NCBI RefSeq assembly: GCF_900112285.1
Contig: NZ_FOKZ01000005.1
Location: 62,001-126,000, forward strand
DNA: 64,000 nt
Direction: 5' to 3'
Source: Polaromonas sp. OV174
Lineage (GTDB): Bacteria > Pseudomonadota > Gammaproteobacteria > Burkholderiales > Burkholderiaceae_C
Part shown: in pieces, positions 17,039 through 25,104 of the stretch
Layout: the number at the start of each line of letters is the position of its first letter
How positions within the stretch are numbered: the first letter of the stretch is position 1
Notes under the pieces: model-generated
Databases searched by the model: none
Told to the model about the DNA's origin: nothing
What the model saw: the letters and a program-made list of their open reading frames with translations, nothing else
Translations under genes and position numbers: made by a program

Positions 17039-18454
17039 TCAAGCCTTTTTCTTCTGCGGCCGGCTCCAGTTGGGCAGGCTGATCTGCTTGCCGCGCGCCA
17101 CATTCAGGGCGCCCGGCGGCGTGTCTTTGGTGATGGTGGAGCCGCCGCCCACGGTGCCGCCCGCGCCTATCGTGACCGGCGCCACCAGCACGCAGTTGCT
17201 GCCTATGTGCACGTCGGCCTCGATCACCGTGCGGTGCTTGTTGGCGCCGTCGTAATTGGCGGTGATGCTGCCGGCGCCGTAGTTGACGCGCTCGCCCACC
17301 GTGGCGTCGCCCAGGTAGGCCAGATGGTTGGCCTTGGCGCCCTTGGCCAGGGTGGAGTTTTTCACCTCGACAAAGTTGCCTATATGTACCTCGGCACCGA
17401 GCTGCGCGCCGGGCCGCAGCCGGGCAAACGGGCCTATCAGCGCGCCCTCGCCCACAGACACGCCCAGCTTTTCGCCGTCGATGTGGGTGAAGGGATGAAT
17501 CACCGCGCCGGCGGCGATGCTGGCATTGGCAATCACGCAGTTAGCGCCAATGCGCACGCCGTCGCCCAGGCTGACCTGGCCTTCAAAAATGCAGTTCACA
17601 TCGATCTCGACATCCTGGCCGCAGGACAGCAGGCCGCGCACATCGAAGCGCGCCGGGTCGGCCAGGCGTACGCCCTGCTCCATCAAGTCCGTGGCCCGGC
17701 GCAGCTGATAGACACGCTCCAGCTCGGCCAGTTGCACCGGGCTGTTGACGCCGGCCACTTGCGCGGCGTCAAGGATCTGGTGCGCCACCACGGCCACGCC
17801 GTCTTCCACGGCAAATTTCACGATGTCGGTCAGGTAGTACTCGTTTTGCGCATTCCGGTTGTCCAGACGGCTCAGCCAGCCGCGCAGCAAGCGGGTCGGC
17901 ACGGCCATGATGCCGCTGTAGATTTCCTGGATGGCGCGCTGGGCCTCGCTGGCATCCTTGTGTTCAACGATGGCGCGCACCTGGGCCGAGGCTTCGGGAC
18001 CGGCGCGCACGATTCGGCCATAGCCCGTGGGGTCGGCCATGCTCAGCGTCAGCAGCGCCAGACGCTGGCCGTCACACTGCTCCAGCAAGGCCTTCAGGGT
18101 GGCGGCCTGGGTCAGCGGCACATCACCCGACAGCACCAGCGTGACGCCCTCGTCCGCCAGCAGCGGCAGCGCCTGCTGCACCGCGTGGCCGGTGCCCAGC
18201 TGCGGCTCCTGGCGTGCAAATTTAAGGCTCAAATCGGCTGCAGCGCCCGTCATACGGTCGCAAGCCGCTTCTACTTCGATAGCACCATGACCGGTGATAA
18301 CAACCGCCTGGTGCGCCGATAACCGCGCCACGCAGTCGGTAACGTGCGCCAGCAAGGCACGGCCGCCCAATCGGTGCAAGACTTTGGGCAGCTTGCTTTT
18401 CATCCGCGTGCCTTTGCCTGCGGCCATGATGACGACGTCTATGGGGGTTGCCAT
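17039..18454 (-). CDS. glmU: bifunctional UDP-GlcNAc pyrophosphorylase / GlcN-1-P N-acetyltransferase
   Basis: GlmU makes UDP-GlcNAc from glucosamine-1-phosphate in the cytoplasm. The N-terminal nucleotidyltransferase shows VVIMAAGKGTRMKSKLPKVL; the C-terminal left-handed beta-helix has the repeated hexapeptides and the motif ANYDGANKHRT. The start at 18454 is set by the conserved N-terminus MATPIDVVIMAAG; the longer frame to 18583 has no family match. The protein has 471 residues, somewhat longer than the usual 455 or so, and the excess corresponds to residues about 58-76, which are encoded by a copy of repeat A. Its start codon overlaps that of the opposite-strand lipoprotein gene region. 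Confidence 0.96.
   Translation of the reverse strand: MATPIDVVIMAAGKGTRMKSKLPKVLHRLGGRALLAHVTDCVARLSAHQAVVITGHGAIEVEAACDRMTGAAADLSLKFARQEPQLGTGHAVQQALPLLADEGVTLVLSGDVPLTQAATLKALLEQCDGQRLALLTLSMADPTGYGRIVRAGPEASAQVRAIVEHKDASEAQRAIQEIYSGIMAVPTRLLRGWLSRLDNRNAQNEYYLTDIVKFAVEDGVAVVAHQILDAAQVAGVNSPVQLAELERVYQLRRATDLMEQGVRLADPARFDVRGLLSCGQDVEIDVNCIFEGQVSLGDGVRIGANCVIANASIAAGAVIHPFTHIDGEKLGVSVGEGALIGPFARLRPGAQLGAEVHIGNFVEVKNSTLAKGAKANHLAYLGDATVGERVNYGAGSITANYDGANKHRTVIEADVHIGSNCVLVAPVTIGAGGTVGGGSTITKDTPPGALNVARGKQISLPNWSRPQKKKA
18226..18283 (+). repeat. dispersed repeat A, copy 3 (inside glmU)
   Basis: It runs from GGCTCAAATCGGCTGCAGCG to GCTTCTACTTCGATAGC on the plus strand and stays in frame within the pyrophosphorylase domain of glmU, encoding residues about 58-76. 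Confidence 0.65.
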
Positions 18455-18476
18455 GAAATTTCCTGTGAATTTTTTG

Positions 18477-19382
18477 ATGGTGAATCGCTCAGCCGTGCTG
18501 GCTGAATGGACCCGTTGCACACGAATTATCGGTCTCCTGGGCCTGCTGATTTTGGCCGGGCTGTTGCAAGCCTGCGGCGCCACGAAAGTTCTCTACAACC
18601 AGGCGCCCGATTTTGCCTACTGGTATCTGGACGGCCAACTGGCCTTCACCGACGCGCAAAGCCTGCAAGTCAAGGACGCGCTAGCCAAGCTCCAGGCCTG
18701 GCACCGGCAAAACCAGTTGCCGGGTGCTATGGCCGTCCTGCAAAAGCTGCAGCAGCAAATGCCTTCGGACATGGACGCCAGGGCGGCTTGCGCGCCGTTG
18801 GTGGAGCTGCAGCGCCAATGGGTGGCGCTCGCCGACCAGGCCCAGCCGGCCATCGCGGCAGTGGCAGGCACGCTGGGCGCCGAGCAACTGGTGCAGCTGG
18901 AGCAGCGGTTCGCCCTGGGCAATGCCTACTTCCAAAGTGATTTTCTGGAAGCCAGGCCCCGGGATGTGCAGGACAGACGCTTGCAACAGGCGATCAGCCG
19001 TGCCGAAGTGCTCTATGGCCCGCTGGACCACAAACAGTTGAGCGTCATCCGCCGGCACATTGAGCAGTCGCACTTTGATGCCAGGCTGATCTATGCCGAA
19101 AGACTACGGCGCCAGCAGGACCTGCTGCAAACCTTGCGCCCGCTGATCGCGGGCCAGGCTTCGCCCCAGGCAACGCAGGCGGCCCTGCACGGGCTGCTGG
19201 ACCGTACCCGCCATTCGCCCGATCCGGCCTACCGGCGTTACAGCGACAAGATGGCGCGGCAGACCTGCGCGGTCCTGGCCGATCTGCACAACAGCACCAC
19301 GGCCGCGCAGCGCCGCCACGCCGTCCAGACCCTGAACGGCCAAGTACAGGATTTATCGGACTTGAGCGCCCACACACCTTGA
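18477..19382 (+). CDS. DUF6279-type lipoprotein
   Basis: After a charged start the protein has a hydrophobic segment (IIGLLGLLILAGLLQAC) that ends in a lipobox, so it should be an exported lipoprotein. The mature N-terminus KVLYNQAPDFAYWYLD and the following FTDAQ are typical of DUF6279 proteins; the rest is helical. The function of the family is unknown. Two starts are possible: ATG 18477 used here, and ATG 18453, which would overlap the glmU start on the other strand. The downstream start gives about 301 residues and leaves a 22-bp gap between the two genes. Confidence 0.82.
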   Translation: MVNRSAVLAEWTRCTRIIGLLGLLILAGLLQACGATKVLYNQAPDFAYWYLDGQLAFTDAQSLQVKDALAKLQAWHRQNQLPGAMAVLQKLQQQMPSDMDARAACAPLVELQRQWVALADQAQPAIAAVAGTLGAEQLVQLEQRFALGNAYFQSDFLEARPRDVQDRRLQQAISRAEVLYGPLDHKQLSVIRRHIEQSHFDARLIYAERLRRQQDLLQTLRPLIAGQASPQATQAALHGLLDRTRHSPDPAYRRYSDKMARQTCAVLADLHNSTTAAQRRHAVQTLNGQVQDLSDLSAHTP

Positions 19383-19445
19383 ACAGCAGCGATTCAATCG
19401 CCCCGGCGCACGGCGCGCCGCCCCTGCTTGCGCTATGGTGGCGTC

Positions 19446-19847
19446 ATGGCCACGCCCACCAACGACTTCGCGATGTATTGCTGTGAACTGCTGTCCAGCG
19501 TGGGGCCGTGCACGGCCAGGCGCATGTTTGGCGGCTTTGGCATCAGCACCGGCGGACTGAGCATTGCGCTGGTGGCCGATCTGGGCCTGGGCGAAAAGCT
19601 GTGGCTCAAGGCCGACCTCGACACGCGGCCGCTGTTTGAAGCCGCCGGCTGCCAGCGCTTTGTCTACAACGTCAGCCAAAACGGCGTGCAGGTGGCCAAA
19701 AGCATGAACCACTATAGCGCCCCCGAAGACGCCATGGACTCGCCCGAGCTAATGAAGCCCTGGGCCAGACTGGCGCTCGATAGCGCCTTGAAAGCGCGCC
19801 AGTCCCGGATCAAACCGGCGCCGAAAAAACGCAGCTGGCCAGCTTAA
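19446..19847 (+). CDS. TfoX N-terminal domain protein
   Basis: The 133-residue protein is a stand-alone TfoX N-terminal domain: RRMFGGFGISTGGLSIALV and LWLKADLDTRPLFEAAGCQRF are the core. The C-terminal TfoX domain linked with competence is missing, as in many short homologues of unknown role. The start MATPTNDFAM at 19446 is preferred over an upstream start at 19428. A degenerate copy of its last 60 or so bases lies at 23413-23477. Confidence 0.88.
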   Translation: MATPTNDFAMYCCELLSSVGPCTARRMFGGFGISTGGLSIALVADLGLGEKLWLKADLDTRPLFEAAGCQRFVYNVSQNGVQVAKSMNHYSAPEDAMDSPELMKPWARLALDSALKARQSRIKPAPKKRSWPA

Positions 19848-19852
19848 GCCTG
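19815..19852 (+). repeat. 3' end of TfoX-domain gene, flank copy 1
   Basis: The segment includes ACCGGCGCCGAAAAAACGCA followed by GGCCAGCTTAAGCCTG; the same sequence with small changes recurs at 23440-23477, on the far side of the transporter cluster. Confidence 0.65.
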
Positions 19853-20179
19853 TTTGGATGGGCGCCAGAATTCACCCGCGCCTCAGCCCCGCTTATTGGC
19901 AGATTTATGCCTAAAAAGGGCGCTCATCCGAGCTGCAGCGATGGCAAGCTGAAAACTGAGAAAACTGCAACGCCGGATCGAAATCCCTGTCGCTTGGCGA
20001 CCACATCAGGGAAGATCTGCAAAGATTTTTTCAAGGTCTTGCAGCATACTTGAATATTCTGTATATTGGATTTAATTCAAAATATAGGAACATTTGTTCG
20101 ATATATTGCATTTTTCAAATTGCCTGAAAACCGGTTCACGTATCCAAAAAAATTCTTTCAAACAGAAAGGAGAACGTCG
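19848..20179. promoter_or_regulatory. 332-bp upstream region of the transporter cluster
   Basis: No gene is supported. The part from 20040 on is AT-rich and promoter-like, and GAACATTTGTTC (20088-20099) is a short inverted repeat that could bind a regulator. AAAGGAGAACGTCG precedes the fragment gene at 20180. Confidence 0.45.
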
Positions 20180-20290
20180 ATGCGCATAGGTATTCCAGGC
20201 ACGGGGCCATCGCCTACGGTGCCGCGGCTAACGCCTGCCGATTAGGCGTGCGCCTGATGGGTCACGGCCGGTTGACGCAAGCCAGGCCGA
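20180..20290 (+). pseudogene. fragment of an NAD(P)-binding dehydrogenase (opine/octopine-type N-terminus)
   Basis: A good ribosome site precedes ATG 20180. The frame begins MRIGIPGTG and stops at 20245, but one base shift after GTG restores AIAYGAAANACRLGVRLMG, giving together a Rossmann start of the kind found in opine/octopine dehydrogenase-like proteins. The match ends within about 35 residues. It looks like the remnant of a deleted gene whose translation start now lies just before gltI. The exact family is uncertain. Confidence 0.5.
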
Positions 20291-20355
20291 GCGAAGAGCA
20301 GTGTTGGTTTTTTAACAATTCTCGGCAATCGCGAGAAACAAAAAAGGAGACAGCG

Positions 20356-21222
20356 ATGAAACGACATCTTGTGAAGGTATTGGGTGCGGCAAGCCTGGCA
20401 CTTGGGTTCTCGGCGGCGGCACAAGACGTGGACAGCGTCATCAAAAAATTGCAGGCCACCAACACGATCACCGTGGGCTACCGCGAAACGCTCATGCCGA
20501 CCTCGTATCTGGGCGAGGACAAGAAACCGACCGGCTACTCGATAGACATGTGTCTGCGCATCATCGACGAGGTGAAAACCGAGCTGAAACTCTCGCAAAT
20601 CAAGATCAACTATGTGCCGGTCAACATTCAAAACCGCCAGGCGCTGGTGGCGAACGGAACGGTAGACCTCGAATGCGGCGGAACGGTCAACACTTTTGCC
20701 CGCAACAAGCAGGTCGATTTTTCACCGGTCAGCTATGTGGCGGCCAGTCAGTTGCTGGTCCTGAAGAACTCCAAGATTTCAAAGTTTGAAGACCTCAATG
20801 GAAAGATCGTGGCCATCGCCACCGGCGGCAGCAGCGAGCCGGAGATGAAGCATATCATCGAGGCCAACAAGCTGAATGTGCGCATCGTCAACGTCGACGA
20901 CCACGCCGCCGGACTGATCGCCGTGGAGAGCCGTCGGGCCGACGCCTATTTCAATGACAACGCCGCTTTCTTCAGCCTGATCAAGCAATCCAAGAACCCA
21001 TCCTCGCTGGCGGTGGTCGGCCCGGAATATGGCTATTCGCCGCAAGGTTTCATGGTGCCCAAGAACAACCCCGGCTTTCTGTGGATAGTGACGCACTCCA
21101 TGGGGAAAATGTTCAAGTCCGGCGAGGCGGACAAAATCTTTGACAAGTGGTTCAAGCCCTACGGCGTCCAGGTCAGCCCCAAGCTGCGGGCGGCCTGGGA
21201 GACGGCTTCCTACCCTGAATAA
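20356..21222 (+). CDS. gltI: glutamate/aspartate-type ABC transporter substrate-binding protein
   Basis: This is the periplasmic receptor of a polar amino acid importer. The start at 20356 follows AAGGAGA and gives a clear signal peptide (MKRHLVKVLGAASLALGF, cleaved near AAAQ). The mature protein has TITVGYRETLMPTSYLGED, the Asp/Glu-binding region DLECGGTVNTFARNKQVDFS and TGGSSEPEM, which match the GltI/DEBP group closely. The upstream in-frame extension to 20248 belongs to the dehydrogenase fragment. It is first of four genes gltI-J-K-L; the permease start follows 9 bp after the stop. Glutamate or aspartate is the likely substrate. Confidence 0.9.
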   Translation: MKRHLVKVLGAASLALGFSAAAQDVDSVIKKLQATNTITVGYRETLMPTSYLGEDKKPTGYSIDMCLRIIDEVKTELKLSQIKINYVPVNIQNRQALVANGTVDLECGGTVNTFARNKQVDFSPVSYVAASQLLVLKNSKISKFEDLNGKIVAIATGGSSEPEMKHIIEANKLNVRIVNVDDHAAGLIAVESRRADAYFNDNAAFFSLIKQSKNPSSLAVVGPEYGYSPQGFMVPKNNPGFLWIVTHSMGKMFKSGEADKIFDKWFKPYGVQVSPKLRAAWETASYPE

Positions 21223-21231
21223 TTCCCCAGC

Positions 21232-21951
21232 GTGAACTACAACTGGGACTGGGGCGTCCTGCTTCAACAACCGTACTGGGGCTGGCTCTGGTCGGGATTG
21301 GGCTGGACGCTGCTGATCAGCCTTGGCAGCTGGGCCATTGCCCTGAGTGTCGGAGTGAGCGCTGGCATTGCCAGAAGCATGCCTAATCGCGTGCTGCAGC
21401 TGGCGGCCAGCGTTTACATCGAGGTCTTTCGCAACATACCGCCACTGGTCCAGCTGTTTCTCTGGTACTTCGTGTTCCCGGAAGTGGTTCCCGAGGCGCT
21501 GGGTCTGTGGATCAAACGCGATCTGCCAAACCCGGAGTTCGTGACCGCCATCGTGGGCGTGGGTTTATTTGCCGGCGCCCGGGTGGCCGAGCAGGTACGC
21601 GCCGGTATCGCCGCCGTCGGCATTCATCTCATGCCGGCGGCGCTCGCGACGGGCTTGCGCCCCTTGCAGGCGTTTCGCCTGATCCTGCTGCCGCTGGGCT
21701 TGCGCGCCGTTCTCGGGCCGCTGACCTCCGAGTTCCTGATTACCGTGAAGATGTCGTCTATCAGCCTGACGATAGGCATGCTTGAGCTGACGGCCCAAAG
21801 CCGGCATATCGAGAACTACACCTTTCACGGCCTGGAGGCGTTTGCCGTCGCCACGGTGGTTTACCTTCTGCTCGGCCTGAGCGTGACCGGATTGATGCGC
21901 GTCATCGACCGGCGTTTCGGCGCCGCCAAATATGGACGGGCGCCCTCATGA
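21232..21951 (+). CDS. gltJ: amino acid ABC transporter permease, GltJ-like
   Basis: The 239-residue membrane protein starts with GTG 21232 and the family-typical MNYNWDWGVLLQ. It has about five membrane helices, the HisM/GltJ segment VYIEVFRNIPPLVQLFLWYF, and the ATPase-contact loop AALATGLRPLQAFRLILLPLG. It pairs with GltK to form the channel. The stop overlaps the gltK start by 4 bp (ATGA). Confidence 0.92.
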   Translation: MNYNWDWGVLLQQPYWGWLWSGLGWTLLISLGSWAIALSVGVSAGIARSMPNRVLQLAASVYIEVFRNIPPLVQLFLWYFVFPEVVPEALGLWIKRDLPNPEFVTAIVGVGLFAGARVAEQVRAGIAAVGIHLMPAALATGLRPLQAFRLILLPLGLRAVLGPLTSEFLITVKMSSISLTIGMLELTAQSRHIENYTFHGLEAFAVATVVYLLLGLSVTGLMRVIDRRFGAAKYGRAPS

Positions 21952-22604
21952 ACGATTTTGACTGGGGTGTGATCGCGCGCTCCTGGCCCTTCCTGGCCGA
22001 AGGCATGGCACTGAGCGCCTTGCTGGTGGCTGTTGCCACCCTAGGCGGTTTGGTGCTGGGCTTTGGGCTCGCCATGATGCGGCGCTCCGAGCACGCCTTT
22101 ATTGCCGGGCCGGCGACGGCTTACGTCACGGTGATGCGCAGCGTCCCCTTGATACTGGTGCTGTTCTGGTTTTACTTCCTGGTGCCGCTGGTGATTGGCC
22201 GTCCCGTGGGCGCCCTGTCCTCCGCGCTGGTCGCCTTCGTGCTGTTCGAGGCGGCCTTCTACTGCGAGATCATTCGGGCCGGCATCAACAGCGTTCGCCC
22301 TGGGCAGACCGAAGCCGCCCTGGCAACGGGAATGCGGCGATCGCAGGTGATGCGGCTGGTCATCATGCCGCAAGGCTTGCGCGCCATGACGCCTCTGCTG
22401 TTCAACCAGGTCATCATCGTGTTCCAGGACACCTCCCTGGTGTATGTGGTGGCGCTGCGTGACTTCATGACCACGGCGAGCGTCGTGGCCTCACGCGATG
22501 GACGGCCCACCGAGATGTACACCCTGGTCGCCGTGGTTTATCTTGTGATCTGCTTTTCGCTTTCAAAAGCCATAGAACTCTACCGAAAAGGCCGCGCCAG
22601 ATGA
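21948..22604 (+). CDS. gltK: amino acid ABC transporter permease, GltK-like
   Basis: The 218-residue membrane protein starts MNDFDWGVIARSWPFL, as usual in GltK. It contains YVTVMRSVPLILVLFWFYF and the EAA-type loop EAALATGMRRSQVMRLVIMP that docks to the ATPase. It overlaps both neighbours by 4 bp, which indicates coupled translation. Confidence 0.92.
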   Translation: MNDFDWGVIARSWPFLAEGMALSALLVAVATLGGLVLGFGLAMMRRSEHAFIAGPATAYVTVMRSVPLILVLFWFYFLVPLVIGRPVGALSSALVAFVLFEAAFYCEIIRAGINSVRPGQTEAALATGMRRSQVMRLVIMPQGLRAMTPLLFNQVIIVFQDTSLVYVVALRDFMTTASVVASRDGRPTEMYTLVAVVYLVICFSLSKAIELYRKGRAR

Positions 22605-23329
22605 TCGCCATCAACAACGTTCAGAAATCCTATGGCCGCACGCAGGTCTTGCGCGGCTGCACTGCCACGGTGAAGCTCGGCGAGGTCGTGGTGGTATGCG
22701 GCCCCTCGGGCTCGGGGAAAAGCACCTTGATCAAATGCGTCAACGGCCTGGTGCCGATTGACCACGGGAGCATTACGGTGGACGGGGTCTCGGTCACCGA
22801 CAAGCGCACCGACCTGCCCGCACTAAGGGCGCAAATCGGCATGGTGTTTCAGAATTTCGAGCTTTATCCGCACATGACGGCGCTGCAAAATGTCAGCCTG
22901 GCCCAGATTCATGTGCTGAAACGCTCTCGCGCCGAAGCCGACGCGCGCTCTGAGCAGCTGCTGGCACGGGTGGGCCTGGCCAGCAAGCTGTCCAGCCGGC
23001 CCGACCAGCTTTCGGGCGGGCAGCAACAGCGCGTCTCCATCGCGCGGGCGCTGTCCATGGACCCTAAAGCCATGCTGTTCGACGAGCCCACCTCGGCGCT
23101 AGACCCTGAAATGGTCAACGAGGTGCTAGAGGTGATGCAGGCGCTGGCGCTCGATGGCATGACCATGATGGTGGTCACCCACGAAATGGGGTTTGCGCAA
23201 CGTGTGGCAGAGCGCGTGCTGTTCATGGACGGCGGCGAGATCCTTGAGGACTCGCCCAAGGCGCAGTTCTTCGCCAACCCATCCACCGAACGCGCCCGCC
23301 AGTTTTTGACCAAGGTGCTTAGCCACTAG
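22601..23329 (+). CDS. gltL: amino acid ABC transporter ATP-binding protein, GltL-like
   Basis: The 242-residue ATPase has Walker [10 protein letters not shown], signature LSGGQQQRVSIARAL, Walker B AMLFDEPTSALDPE and the switch histidine in VVTHEMGFA. It powers uptake by GltJ/GltK. It is the last gene of the cluster; no terminator hairpin with a T-run is evident after it. Confidence 0.94.
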   Translation: MIAINNVQKSYGRTQVLRGCTATVKLGEVVVVCGPSGSGKSTLIKCVNGLVPIDHGSITVDGVSVTDKRTDLPALRAQIGMVFQNFELYPHMTALQNVSLAQIHVLKRSRAEADARSEQLLARVGLASKLSSRPDQLSGGQQQRVSIARALSMDPKAMLFDEPTSALDPEMVNEVLEVMQALALDGMTMMVVTHEMGFAQRVAERVLFMDGGEILEDSPKAQFFANPSTERARQFLTKVLSH

Positions 23330-23412
23330 CCTTGCTGCGCGATTGACATCAGGACCGCATGCGCGCTTTCTCACGCGAAGGCAAGGACCTGAACATTGAC
23401 GACCGGAGAATC

Positions 23413-23477
23413 CTCGCCTTGAGCGGCGCAGGCCAGCCAGACCGGCGCCGAAAAAAGCAGCAGGCCAGCTTAAGCCT
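23413..23477 (+). repeat. degenerate copy of the TfoX-domain gene 3' end, flank copy 2
   Basis: CGCCTTGAG, then ACCGGCGCCGAAAAAA and GGCCAGCTTAAGCCTG follow the order found at the end of the TfoX-domain gene (19783-19852) with small gaps. The copy abuts the GST gene, so the transporter cluster sits between two versions of one sequence. Confidence 0.65.
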
Positions 23478-24114
23478 GGTCGTGATGGCGATAAGTGCTG
23501 TCGCCATGCGGTGCCGCACTAAAGGCGGGCAGCAACTCCGCTTGTGACGAGAACGCGCGCAGCAGCGGGTAGTCCGCAGCCTTGACGATGTCGGGATGCA
23601 TCATTTGCGTGAACTGCCAGGCGACCGCCGCGCTGACACCGGCCTGGTTGATGGTGTCGCTGGTGACCGCCAGTGGCCGGCGCTGCAGCTCGGCTTCGAG
23701 CGCCCCATAGGCTGCCAGCAACTGCCCGGTCACTCTTTCGACCCAGGGCTGGTGCTGCTTCTCGGCCGGCCTGAGCTTGCTTTCGTAGACGATCTGAACG
23801 CTTTTCTCGCAGGCCGCCAGCGCCAGGCCTAGCAGCCGCAGCGCCTGCTGGCGCTCTGGCAGGCTGGTGGGCACCAGGCTCTTGCGCGGCGCCGCGAGGG
23901 CTTCGGCGTAATCGAGGATCAGCGTGGAATCCATGAGCACCACGCCGTCATCGCAAACCAGTGAGGGCGCCTTGACGACGGGGTTGATCTGCTGGAACTG
24001 GGCGAAGGTGCTGAAGACCGAGAGGGATTGATGTTCGAAGCGCAGGCCCAGCAGTTGCAGCGAAATCGCCACGCGGCGAACATAAGGTGAATCGAGCATG
24101 CCTATGAGTTGCAT
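23470..24114 (-). CDS. glutathione S-transferase family protein
   Basis: The protein has a thioredoxin-like N-terminal domain starting MQLIGMLDSPYVRRVAISL, with Ser8 or nearby residues positioned to activate glutathione, the cis-proline segment VVKAPSLVCDDG and the ES-equivalent MDSTLILDY, then a helical C-terminal domain. The start at 24114 was chosen because the family begins here; an upstream extension to 24153 has no homology signs. About 214 residues. Its 3' end touches the degenerate TfoX-domain copy. Substrate unknown. Confidence 0.9.
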   Translation of the reverse strand: MQLIGMLDSPYVRRVAISLQLLGLRFEHQSLSVFSTFAQFQQINPVVKAPSLVCDDGVVLMDSTLILDYAEALAAPRKSLVPTSLPERQQALRLLGLALAACEKSVQIVYESKLRPAEKQHQPWVERVTGQLLAAYGALEAELQRRPLAVTSDTINQAGVSAAVAWQFTQMMHPDIVKAADYPLLRAFSSQAELLPAFSAAPHGDSTYRHHDQA

Positions 24115-24181
24115 GATTTCTCCGGTTGGGACTGGGGCCTGAAACGGTAGCACAGTGGCACGCCTGGGCTCACAAAAAAAC

Positions 24182-24448
24182 TCAAGGCGGGTTGGATTCC
24201 AGCGGCGACAACACCCGACCGCGGCCGGCCACTAGATAGTCGGCATGGCCCGCAATGACAACCAACCAGCGGCCCAAGGTCCGCACGGCCAGCGTCAACG
24301 CCTGACCCAGCCGGCGCAAGGCCGGCCGCAGCGCTGCCAGCCAGCGCGTGGCGTGAAGCGGTAGCGCGGAAAACGGCGATTGCGGCGATGGCCAGCGGCC
24401 CAGTGCTTGCATGATGTGCTCCAGAGTTTGCCGTTTGATGGCGTCCAA
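24182..24448 (-). CDS. small hypothetical protein, 88 aa
   Basis: The frame starts 15 bp after the DUF2917 gene on the same strand. The product is rich in Leu, Ala and Arg, with one hydrophobic stretch (TLAVRTLGRWLVVIAG). I see no known domain. Coding status is uncertain; it is listed because it fills the gap with an operon-like spacing. Confidence 0.35.
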   Translation of the reverse strand: MDAIKRQTLEHIMQALGRWPSPQSPFSALPLHATRWLAALRPALRRLGQALTLAVRTLGRWLVVIAGHADYLVAGRGRVLSPLESNPP

Positions 24449-24463
24449 GCGTCCGGGGATGCC

Positions 24464-24976
24464 TTATTCGCAGGTTTGCGCCTTGAATTGGCGCTCAGCC
24501 GAGGTACAACGGGCGCGAGCAGCTACAAAACCAATAGCAAAAGCCGTAGCCACCCGCGTTACTGCTCGGCCGGCCAGCCCCAGCACGCCCACGGCACCGG
24601 AACGCGCGGCGGTTTCGCCACGGCCGGCCAGCGCCGGCTCCCAGCTGAAAAGAGCCGAGGGCGTGTGACCTATGCCATAGGACTCCATCACCAACCCTTC
24701 GCCGGGCTGCAGGCACAGGCTGTCGCCACGGCTCAGGAAATGATCGCCGGCCCGCGTGCTGCGGCGCTGATCTGCATGGTCAAAAGTGGCCCAGACCCGG
24801 CCATGGGCGATGCGCAGCACGCCAGCTTGACCGGCCTGCAGCGCCATGGCGCGGCCGGCGGCCAACTGCCAGTTGCCGGCCTGTCCTGCCAGCGCCGCCT
24901 TAGCGCCGACGGCTGCGGCGGAGCGGGAAACAGCTTCCATTTGATGCGCAAATCGGGGTGTCGTAAGGTGGTCCAT
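24464..24976 (-). CDS. DUF2917 domain protein
   Basis: The core of this 170-residue protein is DUF2917: ALQAGQAGVLRIAHGRVWAT followed by GDHFLSRGDSLCLQPGEGLV, a small cupin-like beta fold of unknown function. The start MDHLTTPRFA at 24976 is preferred over the longer frame to 25048. It is divergent from a GcvA-like LysR gene, a pairing often seen in Comamonadaceae. The last 25 or so residues (from FAIGFVAARARC) are encoded by a copy of repeat A, so the C-terminal tail is probably acquired. Confidence 0.85.
   Translation of the reverse strand: MDHLTTPRFAHQMEAVSRSAAAVGAKAALAGQAGNWQLAAGRAMALQAGQAGVLRIAHGRVWATFDHADQRRSTRAGDHFLSRGDSLCLQPGEGLVMESYGIGHTPSALFSWEPALAGRGETAARSGAVGVLGLAGRAVTRVATAFAIGFVAARARCTSAERQFKAQTCE
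24475..24541 (+). repeat. dispersed repeat A, copy 4 (3' end of DUF2917 gene)
   Basis: It includes TTGAATTGGCGCTCAGCC and GCGCGAGCAGCTACAAAACC followed by AATAGC; it encodes the C-terminal tail of the DUF2917 protein on the minus strand. Confidence 0.75.
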
Positions 24977-25104
24977 GAGGTTCTCCAGAAAAGACCTGAA
25001 AGCAAAAAAGATGAATGAATGATCACGCGCCAGGGCTTCCCCGTCCAATGAATTCGCGCTACGCTATTCATTCCATAAACGCATCAATAAAAAAACCACC
25101 CGTC
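24977..25104. promoter_or_regulatory. divergent DUF2917 / LysR promoter
   Basis: GAATGAAT (25013-25020) and ATTCATTC (25066-25073) form an inverted repeat between the two divergent starts, a plausible binding site of the LysR protein. Confidence 0.45.

Noticed and set aside
17207..18322. A 371-codon open frame opposite glmU
   Set aside because: It is a shadow of glmU with biased composition and no recognisable motif.
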